DNA from: Ruegeria conchae
Lineage (GTDB): Bacteria > Pseudomonadota > Alphaproteobacteria > Rhodobacterales > Rhodobacteraceae
Length of the DNA stretch: 64,000 nucleotides
Direction: 5' to 3'
NCBI RefSeq assembly: GCF_000192475.1
Contig: NZ_AEYW01000013.1
Span: 468,507 to 532,506, forward strand
Made by a program: the position numbers and the translations under genes. Numbering within the stretch: the stretch's first letter is position 1; each line of letters starts with the position of its first letter. Below are positions 1-8,201 of the stretch, piece after piece. The notes beneath the pieces were generated by a model. The model was not told where the DNA came from, did not search any database, and was given only the letters and a program-made list of their open reading frames with translations.

Positions 1-2
1 GT

Positions 3-1322
3 GTCCGTTTGCGGTTTGTCCAGTCGGATGCGGACCATGATGTGGTTGCGGAAGAGGCCGTCTTGCCCGATGACAGAACCCATTCGGTCGCGGTCAACGA
101 AATGCCTCTGTCGATGACTCGCGCCGAAGGGCGTCAGACGGTCGAGCGTTGGCTGAGCGAATCCCGCATTTCGCGCGAGACGGCGCGCTTTGCTCTGCCG
201 CCCTCGCTGCTGCATGTCGGGGCTGGCGATGTGGTGCGTTTGCCGGATGCTAGGGACGGAACGCTATATCGGATTGACCGGCTGGAACAGGCCGAGATGC
301 AATTGGCCGATGCAGTACGGATTGAACCCGGCGTCTATACGCCGTCCGACGTGCTGGACGATGTAGCTGCGGCCAAACCGTTCATCGCGCCGGTGCCCGT
401 CTTACCGGTGTTCATGGACCTACCGCTGATCACCGGATCCGAAGCGCCCCATGCGCCTTATCTTGCAATCTCGGCCGAGCCGTGGCCCGGCAGCGTGGCC
501 GTCTATTCAGCCCCACAGGATGAGGACTATACGCTGCATCAGGTGATCGCAGGGCAGGCGGTGATTGGGTTCACCGAGACACCGCTGCGGCGCGCTGGGG
601 CCGGGCTCTGGGATGAAGGGGCTGCGCTGCGGGTCAATCTCATCGATGGCGTGTTGGAGTCTCGTCGACGCTCAGCGTTGTTGAGTGGTGCTAATCTGGC
701 CGCCATCGGGGACGGAACGCCCGGCAATTGGGAAGTGTTCCAGTTTTCCGAAGCCAACCTGCAGGAGACCGGCGTGTATAACCTGTCAGGCCGCCTGCGC
801 GGACAGTTGGGTACGGATGCCTTGATGCCCGATATCTGGCCAGAAGGGTCAACCTTTGTGCTGCTGGATGAACGTGTTTATCAGACCGGATTGCTGCGCA
901 CCGAACGGCGCGTGGCCAAGCATTACCGCATCGGCCCGGCAACGCGCGGCTATGAGGACCCGGCCTATGAGCATCTGGTCGAAGCGTTCGACGGCAATGG
1001 GCTGAGGCCTTATTCGCCGGTGCATTTGCGAGTCTCTGTGACGGGCGCGGGCGACGACATCTCTTGGGTGCGCCGGACACGGATCGATGGCGATGACTGG
1101 GGCGGGCTCGAAGTGCCCTTGGGGGAAGAAAGTGAGTCTTATCTAGTTCGCGTGTTCACCGAAGGCGCTTTGCTGCGCGAGACGGTTACCAGCGCTCCGG
1201 TCTGGCAGTATTCCGCCGCGATGAAGTTCGACGATGGGCTGAGCGGAGCTTACGACATCGCGATCGCACAAGTCTCAGCCACTTATGGGCCCGGTGCGTT
1301 TGCACATTTTTCGGTAGGCTAA
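3..1322 (+). CDS. Gene transfer agent tail/host-specificity protein (ORFg15-like), C-terminal part
   Basis: This frame is open from the left edge, so the true start and the N-terminal part lie outside the window; about 440 residues are present. The content (repeated beta-rich modules, phrases such as LSGRLRGQLGTD and a C-terminal AYDIAIAQVS) resembles the C-terminal region of the large last structural protein of Rhodobacter capsulatus-type gene transfer agents, called ORFg15 or phage host specificity protein, which forms the tip or central fibre of the tail. The N-terminal TIM-barrel-like domain of that family is not visible here. It is followed after six bases by a small conserved gene, and cysE is close by, an arrangement I associate with GTA clusters in Rhodobacterales. 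Identification is from remembered family features, not from a search. Confidence 0.72.
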   Translation, partial: VRLRFVQSDADHDVVAEEAVLPDDRTHSVAVNEMPLSMTRAEGRQTVERWLSESRISRETARFALPPSLLHVGAGDVVRLPDARDGTLYRIDRLEQAEMQLADAVRIEPGVYTPSDVLDDVAAAKPFIAPVPVLPVFMDLPLITGSEAPHAPYLAISAEPWPGSVAVYSAPQDEDYTLHQVIAGQAVIGFTETPLRRAGAGLWDEGAALRVNLIDGVLESRRRSALLSGANLAAIGDGTPGNWEVFQFSEANLQETGVYNLSGRLRGQLGTDALMPDIWPEGSTFVLLDERVYQTGLLRTERRVAKHYRIGPATRGYEDPAYEHLVEAFDGNGLRPYSPVHLRVSVTGAGDDISWVRRTRIDGDDWGGLEVPLGEESESYLVRVFTEGALLRETVTSAPVWQYSAAMKFDDGLSGAYDIAIAQVSATYGPGAFAHFSVG

Positions 1323-1328
1323 GGCACT

Positions 1329-1625
1329 GTGAGACCGGTCCTGCACGGAGATATCAGCACAGCGGCGCGGGCTTTGCTGGCTGCGCCGCTAGCCGACCGC
1401 GATCAGTTGAGCACCCTTTTGATCTCTGAGGCCGAACTGGCAGATCAGCACGTCGCCAGAACGGGTCGGCTGCATCCGGTTTACGGAAATGGCTCACTAA
1501 TGGCGGCTGCACGCAGTCGACCGCTGGCAGATGAACCAAGTTTCGATGATCTGCAATATTGCCAGTGTTTCGAGATGGTTCTGCTAAAACTGATCCGGTT
1601 TCAGATTAAGCAGTCGCGCAGCTAA
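1329..1625 (+). CDS. Small conserved protein at the end of the GTA cluster
   Basis: A 98-residue protein starting with GTG six bases after the preceding stop codon, so it is almost certainly co-transcribed with the tail gene. It begins MRPVLHGDISTAARALLAAP and has no signal peptide, membrane segment or recognisable catalytic motif. I believe short proteins of this type (possibly the DUF7742 family) follow the GTA tail gene in many Rhodobacterales, but their function is unknown to me. The last 20 bases overlap the 3' end of the convergent zinc-finger gene, and the final residues (FQIKQSRS) could be a less conserved tail. Confidence 0.6.
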   Translation: MRPVLHGDISTAARALLAAPLADRDQLSTLLISEAELADQHVARTGRLHPVYGNGSLMAAARSRPLADEPSFDDLQYCQCFEMVLLKLIRFQIKQSRS

Positions 1626-1944
1626 CACATTTGGATGCGGCAAGGTCCAATTTTAGCCGACCGTGGGCAATTTCCTCGCCGCAATCTTCGCAATAGCCAA
1701 ACTCGTCCTCTTCCAATCGGACAAGCGCAGCCTGAAGACGATGAACTTCGGTGTTCCGCCGAACCTGCTGGGCTTTCGCCATCGCCTGATTTTGAAGGGC
1801 ATCCATTCGGCTAAGTCGACCAACTGCCTGTTGATCCAGTTCCACAATCGATTGAGCTTCTTGGCCGGCTGCGGATTGCGTGGCCAGATCGCCAAGGCGC
1901 TGGTGGATGAGTTGCCGGAATTGCTCCAGTTCAGCTGAGTTCAT
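1606..1944 (-). CDS. DksA/TraR-type C4 zinc finger protein
   Basis: About 112 residues: a helical N-terminal half that probably forms a short coiled coil, then the zinc finger CEDCGEEI...CVSC near the C-terminus. These four cysteines are the zinc ligands of the DksA/TraR family, whose members insert into the secondary channel of RNA polymerase and alter initiation, often with ppGpp. The protein is shorter than DksA proper (about 150 residues) and resembles the small DksA-like proteins common in Rhodobacterales. Start choice is uncertain: an in-frame GTG lies 12 bases upstream at 1956, and neither candidate has a clear ribosome binding site. It converges on the end of the GTA cluster and overlaps it by 20 bases. 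Confidence 0.82.
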   Translation of the reverse strand: MNSAELEQFRQLIHQRLGDLATQSAAGQEAQSIVELDQQAVGRLSRMDALQNQAMAKAQQVRRNTEVHRLQAALVRLEEDEFGYCEDCGEEIAHGRLKLDLAASKCVSCATA

Positions 1945-2030
1945 TTTTTGTTGCACTGCGCATCAAGGGTTTGCGTTTGGCGTTTTTGCCACTAGATGGC
2001 TATTCTAAGCGCAGCAAAGGATGAAAAGCC

Positions 2031-2840
2031 ATGTTCGAAACGCGCAGCCAAGTGACGCCAGTGGATCCCGTTTGGGATCGCATAACCTCTGAGGCCCACG
2101 CGGCCGTTGAAAAAGAGCCGCTGATGGGCGGGTTGGTGCATGCCTGTATACTGCATCACCGCAGCCTGGAACGGGCGCTTTCCTATCGAATCTCGGCCAA
2201 GCTGTGCTCAAACGAGATGTCGATGATGGTCCTGCGCGAGATCGTGGACGAGGCCTATACCGACGATAAGGCACTGCTCGAAGCCGCGCGGGCCGATCTG
2301 ATGGCAGTCTATGAGCGCGATCCGGCCTGCCACCGTCTGTTGCAGCCGATCCTTTATTTCAAAGGCTATCAGGCGATGCAGGCCTATCGTGTTGCGCATT
2401 GGTTATGGAAGAAGGGGCGGCATGATCTGGCGTATTTCTTCCAGATGCGCTCGTCCGAGATTTTCGGGATCGATATCCATCCTGCAGCCCGCATTGGTAA
2501 AGGCATCATGATCGACCATGCCCATTCCATCGTGATCGGTGAGACCGCGGTTGTGGGCGACAATGTGTCGATGCTGCATTCGGTAACGCTGGGCGGGACC
2601 GGCAAGGAAGAAGAACAGCGCCATCCTACCATCGGCGACGGGGTTCTGATCGGAGCGGGCGCCAAGGTTCTGGGCAATATCGAGGTTGGCCATTGCAGCC
2701 GTATCGCTGCCGGATCGGTGGTTCTGCAAGAGGTTCCGGCGTGCACGACGGTTGCCGGTATCCCAGCCAAGATCGTGGGCGAGGCCGGATGTGACCAGCC
2801 GTCGATCTCGATGGATCATATGCTGGGCAAAGACCAGTGA
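2031..2840 (+). CDS. cysE: Serine O-acetyltransferase
   Basis: 269 residues. It transfers acetyl from acetyl-CoA to L-serine, giving O-acetylserine, the first step of cysteine synthesis in the cytoplasm. The N-terminal half is the helical SATase domain (about residues 10-145); the C-terminal half is a left-handed beta helix of hexapeptide repeats, with the family signature around GIDIHPAARIGKGIMIDHAH and the following GETAVVGDNVSMLHSVTLGG. The C-terminal tail after VAGIPAKIVG is the part that docks into cysteine synthase in characterised homologues. Length is normal. The gene stands alone between the zinc-finger gene (divergent) and a small membrane peptide gene. Confidence 0.96.
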   Translation: MFETRSQVTPVDPVWDRITSEAHAAVEKEPLMGGLVHACILHHRSLERALSYRISAKLCSNEMSMMVLREIVDEAYTDDKALLEAARADLMAVYERDPACHRLLQPILYFKGYQAMQAYRVAHWLWKKGRHDLAYFFQMRSSEIFGIDIHPAARIGKGIMIDHAHSIVIGETAVVGDNVSMLHSVTLGGTGKEEEQRHPTIGDGVLIGAGAKVLGNIEVGHCSRIAAGSVVLQEVPACTTVAGIPAKIVGEAGCDQPSISMDHMLGKDQ

Positions 2841-2843
2841 GAT

Positions 2844-2864
2844 TGGGCCTTCGATGAAGGCCCA
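2844..2864 (+). terminator. Hairpin after cysE
   Basis: A nine-pair stem (TGGGCCTTC / GAAGGCCCA) with a three-base loop begins four bases after the cysE stop codon. There is no run of T residues after it, so it is either a weak terminator or a 3'-end stabilising structure. Confidence 0.45.
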
Positions 2865-2950
2865 CAGCTCGCATCCAGGAGTGGTTATGAATCTTGAATT
2901 TGGTAATCTTTTCTTTGCTTGGACATGATAGCCTGTTGCCGAGCTGCGAC

Positions 2951-2979
2951 TTGAAGTTTTGGCTTTAGATTGCTATATA
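2951..2979 (+). promoter_or_regulatory. Predicted sigma-70 promoter for the 46-residue membrane peptide gene
   Basis: TTGAAG at 2951-2956 and TATATA at 2974-2979 are 17 bases apart, with a TGC just before the -10 box (extended -10). The expected start of transcription is about 14 bases before a strong ribosome binding site (AAGGAG, 2988-2993). The match and spacing are good for a housekeeping promoter; activity is inferred. Confidence 0.55.
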
Positions 2980-2999
2980 TAGCGAGAAAGGAGCAAATC

Positions 3000-3140
3000 A
3001 TGACTATAGCAAAATCATTAAACATGATCGCTGCAATTGCTGTTGTATGCGCTGGTTTGCTTGCTGTTTTGGCACCCGAAGCAGAAACGCAGGTCGGCCC
3101 GGCGAAAGTGGCCCTGTTTCAGTTGATTCAAAGCGACTGA
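3000..3140 (+). CDS. Small membrane or secreted peptide of 46 residues
   Basis: ATG at 3000 sits six bases after AAGGAG (2988-2993), an excellent ribosome binding site, and a promoter-like sequence lies just upstream. The peptide has a short basic N-terminus (MTIAKSLN), a hydrophobic stretch (MIAAIAVVCAGLLAVLA, residues 9-25) and a short polar tail ending QLIQSD. It could be a single-pass membrane peptide or an exported peptide with the hydrophobic part as signal sequence (possible cleavage near residue 28). I recognise no family. Signals for transcription and translation, rather than similarity, are the evidence that it is real. Confidence 0.6.
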   Translation: MTIAKSLNMIAAIAVVCAGLLAVLAPEAETQVGPAKVALFQLIQSD

Positions 3141-3198
3141 AAGCTTTATCCGAAGAGATAGAAGATGGGGTTTCGGATCTGGTTTCACCGGATGCGGA

Positions 3199-4074
3199 TC
3201 ATCCAAGTGATATCCATATGATTCCACCAAAGATTATGGGCACTTGTATCAGCGCTGGCAGGTAAAATCCGGGCAGGCCGTAAGCGGTCGCGCTGGCACC
3301 CCAAAGCGCGAGATAGAGAGTTATAGCAGAAAAGCACGCCCTCACAGCAGAGATATGACCAAAATGCCGCTGTAAGACTGCGGCAAACCGGTTTGAGGTT
3401 GGGGTGCCTTTTGGACTTGCTGGCTTTGGCGTCCGCCCCTTCTCAGCATCACCAGCGGTTTGGCCTCCAGACCCACTTCCGGAATCACGGCTATTCACAC
3501 CGTGATCAATTACGATCCCGACGATCATACCCAGATACAGATACCCCAATACGGCTTGATATCCCGCATATAGCCGGAAATTAGGGCTGGGCTGCATATC
3601 TCCGTACCCCAGCGTGGTGAAGGTCACTACGGAAAAATAAAGTGCGTTTCGAAAGCTCTTATCGATCATGACGGTTTCGCCGACATAACCATCGGGCACC
3701 AGCACGGGCAAACCATCCTGGAAAACATAAGCGGATGCCCCGGGACATATGGCTGCGGTGCAATAAACACCGACAACGGAATTCAAAGCCGCAAAGGCGA
3801 GAATGGTCAGAAAAGCCCCGAGCAAGATCGCAGACCAGGCAGCCCAATTGGGGATGTGCCGAGAAAAATGAGCAGAGATACTGGCAAGGCCAGCCGCAGT
3901 TGCCACGATTAGAATGATGGGAAATGGGGGCAGTTCATACCCCCATACCTCAAATCCAAACGCCAGCAATTCGCGTGGTCGCAAAACACAGATTATCAGA
4001 AAACCCAGCAGAATAAGCAGCGGGAATATTATGTCCCGGAACCAAGAGGCTCGGGCGTCGCTGTTATCAGCCAT
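3199..4074 (-). CDS. Potassium-channel-like membrane protein
   Basis: 291 residues with about five or six hydrophobic segments. Residues 153-159 read TTLGYGD, the potassium selectivity filter, preceded by a pore helix (NALYFSVVTF) and followed by a membrane helix (YLYLGMIVGIVID), so it belongs to the two-helix ion channel superfamily (Ion_trans_2 type). It differs from the minimal channel in having two or three extra helices before the pore and, after a Gly/Ser/Pro-rich linker (about 197-230), two more hydrophobic segments at the C-terminus. No RCK or cyclic-nucleotide domain is visible. The start lies four bases after the pdhC stop codon, so it is probably the last gene of the pyruvate dehydrogenase operon, an unexpected partner. 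Physiological role is not evident. Confidence 0.8.
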   Translation of the reverse strand: MADNSDARASWFRDIIFPLLILLGFLIICVLRPRELLAFGFEVWGYELPPFPIILIVATAAGLASISAHFSRHIPNWAAWSAILLGAFLTILAFAALNSVVGVYCTAAICPGASAYVFQDGLPVLVPDGYVGETVMIDKSFRNALYFSVVTFTTLGYGDMQPSPNFRLYAGYQAVLGYLYLGMIVGIVIDHGVNSRDSGSGSGGQTAGDAEKGRTPKPASPKGTPTSNRFAAVLQRHFGHISAVRACFSAITLYLALWGASATAYGLPGFYLPALIQVPIIFGGIIWISLG

Positions 4075-4078
4075 GGCG

Positions 4079-5380
4079 TCAGGCCAGCATAACCATCGGG
4101 TTTTCCAGATTGTCGACGATGGCTTGCAACAGCTGCGCCCCCAGCGCGCCGTCGATGACCCGATGATCGACTGACATGGTGACGGACATGACGGTTGCGA
4201 CCGTCAGCTCTCCGTCCTCGCCCACGATGGGTTTTTTGAGGCCGGTTCCAACTGCGAGGATACCTGCATGCGGCGGGTTCACGATGGCGTCGAAATTGTC
4301 GATGCCGAACATGCCGAGATTCGAGACAGCGAAGGTGCCGCCTTGGTATTCGTGCGGGGCCAGCTTGCGCTCGCGGGCGCGACCTGCAAGGTCTTTCATC
4401 TCGGTTGAGAGCGCGGAAAGTGACTTGGTGTCGGCGTCCTGCAGGACCGGTGTGAACAACCCGCCTTCGATCGCAACCGCAACCGCAACGTCTGATGGTT
4501 TCAATTGCAGAACACGGTCACCGGCCCAGACGGCGTTGCATTCGGGAACCTGTTGCAGCGCGTTGGCGACGGCTTTGATGATGAAGTCGTTGACGCTGAG
4601 TTTCACACCCCGGCCTTCGAGTTGCTTGTTCAGCTGGCTGCGGAATTTCAGCAGCGCATCCAGCTTGATATCCCGGCGCAGGTAGAAGTGCGGGATTGTC
4701 TGCTTCGCCTCAGACAGACGCGCGGCGATGGTTTTGCGCATGCCGTCGAGTTTGATTTCCTCGTAGTCGCGTCCTTCGTACATCTTGGCCACGGCGTCTG
4801 CCGATGGACCTGCAGGCGCAGCGGCGGCTGGGGCGGCCGCAGCAGCAGGCGCTGGTGCCGCTGCAGGTGCGGCTGTGGCGCTTTCCACATCGGCTTTGAC
4901 GATACGACCATGCGGGCCAGAACCTGAGATTTGAGCCAGATCCAAGCCTTTCTGTGCGGCAATCCGACGAGCAAGGGGGGAGGCGAAGATACGACCGCCA
5001 TCCGCTTTGGCCGGCGCTGCCGGGGCAGGGGCGGGTGCCTCGGATGCCGCTGGCGCGGCAGCCTCGTTGCCCGCTGCGGCTGCGGGTGCAGCCGCCGGGG
5101 CGGCAGCAGGTGTTGCGCCAATGTCATCGGCGCTTTCGCCATCCTCCAGCAAAACCGCGATGGCGGTGTTCACCTTCACGCCTTCGGTGCCCTCGGCGAT
5201 CAGGATCTTGCCGATGGTGCCTTCGTCGACGGCCTCGAATTCCATCGTGGCCTTGTCGGTTTCGATCTCGGCCAGCAGGTCACCGGAGGAGACGGTGTCG
5301 CCTTCTTTCACAAGCCATTTTGCAAGTGTGCCTTCCTCCATCGTCGGGGACAGGGCGGGCATCAGGATTTCGGTGGGCAT
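4079..5380 (-). CDS. pdhC: Pyruvate dehydrogenase E2, dihydrolipoamide acetyltransferase
   Basis: 433 residues from the ATG at 5380; a GAGGAG ribosome binding site seven bases upstream favours this start over a TTG 15 bases earlier. It moves the acetyl group from lipoyl-lysine to CoA and forms the core of the pyruvate dehydrogenase complex. Domains in order: lipoyl domain (1-80, lipoylated Lys43 in [11 protein letters not shown]), Ala/Pro-rich linker, peripheral subunit-binding domain (about 135-170, [17 protein letters not shown]), second Ala/Pro linker, and catalytic acetyltransferase domain ending with the HRxxDG motif ([14 protein letters not shown]). Only one lipoyl domain is present on E2; a second one is fused to E1-beta. 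It follows the DUF5076 gene with one base between. Confidence 0.97.
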   Translation of the reverse strand: MPTEILMPALSPTMEEGTLAKWLVKEGDTVSSGDLLAEIETDKATMEFEAVDEGTIGKILIAEGTEGVKVNTAIAVLLEDGESADDIGATPAAAPAAAPAAAAGNEAAAPAASEAPAPAPAAPAKADGGRIFASPLARRIAAQKGLDLAQISGSGPHGRIVKADVESATAAPAAAPAPAAAAAPAAAAPAGPSADAVAKMYEGRDYEEIKLDGMRKTIAARLSEAKQTIPHFYLRRDIKLDALLKFRSQLNKQLEGRGVKLSVNDFIIKAVANALQQVPECNAVWAGDRVLQLKPSDVAVAVAIEGGLFTPVLQDADTKSLSALSTEMKDLAGRARERKLAPHEYQGGTFAVSNLGMFGIDNFDAIVNPPHAGILAVGTGLKKPIVGEDGELTVATVMSVTMSVDHRVIDGALGAQLLQAIVDNLENPMVMLA

Positions 5381-5381
5381 C

Positions 5382-5642
5382 TCAGCGCTCCTCAATCAGA
5401 GTAATTTGGTCAAAGGGCGCTTTGGGGCGCCCGGTGCCGCGTGCGAGCGTCGCAATCGCAGCCTCGATTTTATCTTTGTTCTCCGCCATCCAGACATAGG
5501 CGGTCTGGTGCGAGGGGCGCGCGCCGATCAACCGCATATCCGCCGCAAGCCGTTCGGGCACAAGCGCCCGCACGGTCCGGTCATCGAGATCGATCTCGAC
5601 ACGGTAGCATTCGGTTGCTGGATCGCGGCCCCTGATCTCCAT
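5382..5642 (-). CDS. DUF5076-like small protein within the pdh operon
   Basis: 86 residues, acidic N-terminal half ([15 protein letters not shown]), no signal peptide or membrane segment. Its ATG overlaps the pdhB stop codon by one base (TAATG) and its stop codon lies within the ribosome binding region of pdhC, so translation is tightly coupled to both. I believe it belongs to the DUF5076 family, which sits at this place in pdh operons of Rhodobacterales. The strict embedding between E1-beta and E2 suggests a role in assembly or activity of the complex, but that is inference; no biochemical function is known to me. Confidence 0.8.
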   Translation of the reverse strand: MEIRGRDPATECYRVEIDLDDRTVRALVPERLAADMRLIGARPSHQTAYVWMAENKDKIEAAIATLARGTGRPKAPFDQITLIEER

Positions 5643-7012
5643 TACCGGTAGGTCACCTGTTTCACCGCCGCGATCACCTCATCAGTGGTGATCAGCGCCA
5701 GCTTTTCGAGGTTCGCGGCATATGGCATCGGAACATCTTTACCGGTGAGGGTGATGACCGGCGCGTCGAGGTAATCGAACGCTTGCTGCATCACGACCGA
5801 GCTGATGTAGCTACCGACGGAACCTTGCGGCCAACCTTCTTCGACGGTCACAAGACGGTTGGTTTTCATCACCGAGTTGATGATCGCGCCGGTGTCCATC
5901 GGGCGGATGGTGCGCAGGTCGATCACCTCGGCGCTGATGCCGTCCTCGGCCAGCTTGTCGGCGGCCTCCAGCGCGTATTGCATTCCGATGCCAAAGCTGA
6001 CGATGGTCACGTCCGAGCCTTCGCGCCAGATTCGCGCTTTACCCAGCGGGATGGTAAGGTCATCCACTTGCGGCACGTCGAAGGAGCGGCCGTAGAGGAT
6101 TTCGTTTTCAAGGAACACAACCGGGTTCGGATCACGGATGGCCGATTTCAGCAGGCCTTTGGCGTCGGCTGCGGAATAGGGCATCACCACCTTGAGGCCA
6201 GGCACCTGCATGTACCACGCGGCGTAGTCCTGGCTGTGCTGGGCGGCCACGCGGGCGGCGGCACCGTTGGGGCCACGGAACACGATGGGACAACCCATCT
6301 GACCGCCAGACATATAAAGCGTCTTGGCGGCAGAGTTGATGATCTGGTCAATCGCCTGCATGGCAAAGTTGAAAGTCATGAACTCTACAATTGGTTTCAA
6401 TCCGCCAAAGGCCGATCCAACCGCGATGCCTGCAAAGCCGTGCTCGGTGATCGGAGTGTCGATGACACGCTTGGCGCCGAACTCATCGAGCAGACCTTGG
6501 GAGATTTTATACGCGCCCTGATATTCGGCAACTTCCTCGCCCATCAGATAGACGTCTTCGTCGCCGCGCATTTCTTCGGCCATCGCATCGCGGAGTGCTT
6601 CGCGGACGGTTTCGGACTTCATCTCTGCATCTGCGGGCCAGTCGGGCGACAGGTCGACCACCGGCGCAGCAGGGGCAGTGGCAGAAGCGGGGGCCTCAAC
6701 CGCCGCTGGGGCGGCCTCGGTCACCGCTGCAGCAGCGGGGGCAGCTGCAGGCAGGGCTGAGGCGTCTTCGCCTTCTTCCACAAGCACAGCGATAGGGGTG
6801 TTCACTTTGACCCCCTCTGTGCCTTCAGCGATCAGGATCTTGCCGACGATGCCTTCATCGACGGCCTCAAACTCCATCGTCGCCTTGTCAGTTTCGATCT
6901 CGGCCATGATGTCGCCGGAAGATACGGTGTCGCCTTCCTTAACCAACCATTTGGCCAGTGTGCCCTCTTCCATCGTGGGCGAAAGGGCGGGCATGAGAAT
7001 TTCGGTTGCCAT
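5642..7012 (-). CDS. pdhB: Pyruvate dehydrogenase E1 subunit beta with N-terminal lipoyl domain
   Basis: 456 residues. With E1-alpha it decarboxylates pyruvate using thiamine diphosphate and reductively acetylates lipoyl groups. Residues 1-80 are a complete lipoyl domain (Lys43 in [11 protein letters not shown]), then an Ala/Pro/Val-rich linker to about residue 125, then the transketolase pyrimidine-binding and C-terminal domains (from [14 protein letters not shown] to the end). A lipoyl domain on E1-beta is known from alphaproteobacteria. The domain is almost residue-for-residue the same as that of pdhC. A 15-base gap separates it from pdhA. Confidence 0.97.
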   Translation of the reverse strand: MATEILMPALSPTMEEGTLAKWLVKEGDTVSSGDIMAEIETDKATMEFEAVDEGIVGKILIAEGTEGVKVNTPIAVLVEEGEDASALPAAAPAAAAVTEAAPAAVEAPASATAPAAPVVDLSPDWPADAEMKSETVREALRDAMAEEMRGDEDVYLMGEEVAEYQGAYKISQGLLDEFGAKRVIDTPITEHGFAGIAVGSAFGGLKPIVEFMTFNFAMQAIDQIINSAAKTLYMSGGQMGCPIVFRGPNGAAARVAAQHSQDYAAWYMQVPGLKVVMPYSAADAKGLLKSAIRDPNPVVFLENEILYGRSFDVPQVDDLTIPLGKARIWREGSDVTIVSFGIGMQYALEAADKLAEDGISAEVIDLRTIRPMDTGAIINSVMKTNRLVTVEEGWPQGSVGSYISSVVMQQAFDYLDAPVITLTGKDVPMPYAANLEKLALITTDEVIAAVKQVTYR

Positions 7013-7027
7013 GTCTTAATCGTCCTC

Positions 7028-8017
7028 TCAGGCGTAGATGTCGGTCCAGAGCTCATCCAGCGAAGGCTCGGGGCTTTCTTTCGAGAATTCTGCGGCCTGG
7101 TTGACGACCTCTTTGATCTCTTTGTCGATCGCTTTCAGGTCATCCTCGGTCGCATGTTTGCCGGTCAGCAGCAGCTCACGCACATGTTCGATCGGGTCGC
7201 TTTGTTCACGGACCTTCTGAACCTCTTCGCGCGTGCGGTATTTGGCTGGGTCCGACATCGAATGGCCGCGATAGCGGTAGGTTTTGACCTCAAGGATGTA
7301 GGGACCCTTGCCAGCGCGGCAGTGGGCGACGGCCTTCTCACCGGCAGCTTTGACCGCCAGAACGTCCATGCCATTGACGATCTCGCCGGGGATGCCGAAC
7401 GCCTCGCCCCGATGGTAGATGTCTTTGGTTGAGGTCGAACGCGTCTGCGACGTGCCCATGGCGTATTGGTTGTTCTCGATCACGAAGACAACCGGCAGAT
7501 CCCAGATCGCTGCCATGTTGAACGTCTCATAAACCTGGCCCTGGTTGGCCGCGCCATCACCGAAATAGGTGAAGGTTACGCCACCGTTTTCCTTGTACTT
7601 GTCGGCGAAGGCCAGACCTGCGCCCAATGGCACCTGAGCGCCGACGATACCGTGGCCGCCATAGAAGTGTTTCTCTTTCGAGAACATGTGCATCGAGCCG
7701 CCTTTACCTTTTGAAAGGCCACCTTCGCGACCAGTCAGTTCGGCCATCACGCCACCCGGGTCCATGCCACATGCCAACATATGTCCGTGATCGCGGTAGG
7801 AGGTAATCCGCTTGTCGCCTTCTTTGGCGGCAGCCTCGAGGCCCACAACGACGGCTTCCTGCCCGATATAAAGGTGGCAAAACCCACCGATCAGACCCAT
7901 GCCATAGAGTTGACCTGCCTTCTCTTCGAATCGGCGGATCAGAAGCATCTCGCGGTAGTAGGTTTTAAGTTCTTCCGCAGAAACATTTGGTTTCTTTGTG
8001 GTTTTTCGCGCAGCCAT
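7028..8017 (-). CDS. pdhA: Pyruvate dehydrogenase E1 subunit alpha
   Basis: 329 residues. It carries the thiamine diphosphate motif (GDGAANQGQVYETFNMAAIW...ENNQ, about residues 150-185) and the phosphorylation-loop-like region with conserved His/Tyr/Arg (YRYRGHSMSDPAKYRTREE) typical of E1-alpha. It is the first gene of the operon pdhA-pdhB-DUF5076-pdhC-channel. A strong purine-rich ribosome binding site (GGGGGAG) precedes the ATG at 8017, and a long perfect inverted repeat lies 24 bases upstream and is shared with lpdA, pointing to a dedicated regulator. Confidence 0.97.
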   Translation of the reverse strand: MAARKTTKKPNVSAEELKTYYREMLLIRRFEEKAGQLYGMGLIGGFCHLYIGQEAVVVGLEAAAKEGDKRITSYRDHGHMLACGMDPGGVMAELTGREGGLSKGKGGSMHMFSKEKHFYGGHGIVGAQVPLGAGLAFADKYKENGGVTFTYFGDGAANQGQVYETFNMAAIWDLPVVFVIENNQYAMGTSQTRSTSTKDIYHRGEAFGIPGEIVNGMDVLAVKAAGEKAVAHCRAGKGPYILEVKTYRYRGHSMSDPAKYRTREEVQKVREQSDPIEHVRELLLTGKHATEDDLKAIDKEIKEVVNQAAEFSKESPEPSLDELWTDIYA

Positions 8018-8041
8018 CGTGGCAATCTCCCCCTCTCGGAC

Positions 8042-8065
8042 AGATAGTTTAGCGTTAAACTATCT
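8042..8065. promoter_or_regulatory. Palindromic operator upstream of pdhA
   Basis: Perfect inverted repeat with 10-base arms (AGATAGTTTA / TAAACTATCT) and a four-base centre, starting 24 bases before the pdhA start codon. Read in the direction of pdhA its core is TAGTTTA-ACGC-TAAACTA. The same core with centre ACGG occurs at 23313-23330 before lpdA. The length, symmetry and recurrence at two functionally linked genes support a binding site for a dimeric regulator; the protein is not identified in this window. Confidence 0.75.
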
Positions 8066-8201
8066 CATAAAGCATTTCGCGCGTTCTGGCGAGTACAAAT
8101 GTGACGCGGGGGCAGGGTGCCTTCGTTTCGGTGGCAGAAAATCTTAGAAGATGAATTAGGGTGAGAGATTTTTCTGTGAAAAACCCTGTGCCTGGGCGTG
8201 A

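Noticed and set aside
5783..6760. A 325-codon open frame on the plus strand opposite pdhB
   Set aside because: It runs antisense to a clear E1-beta gene, has a His/Arg-rich composition without any domain, and long antisense frames are expected in GC-rich coding DNA.
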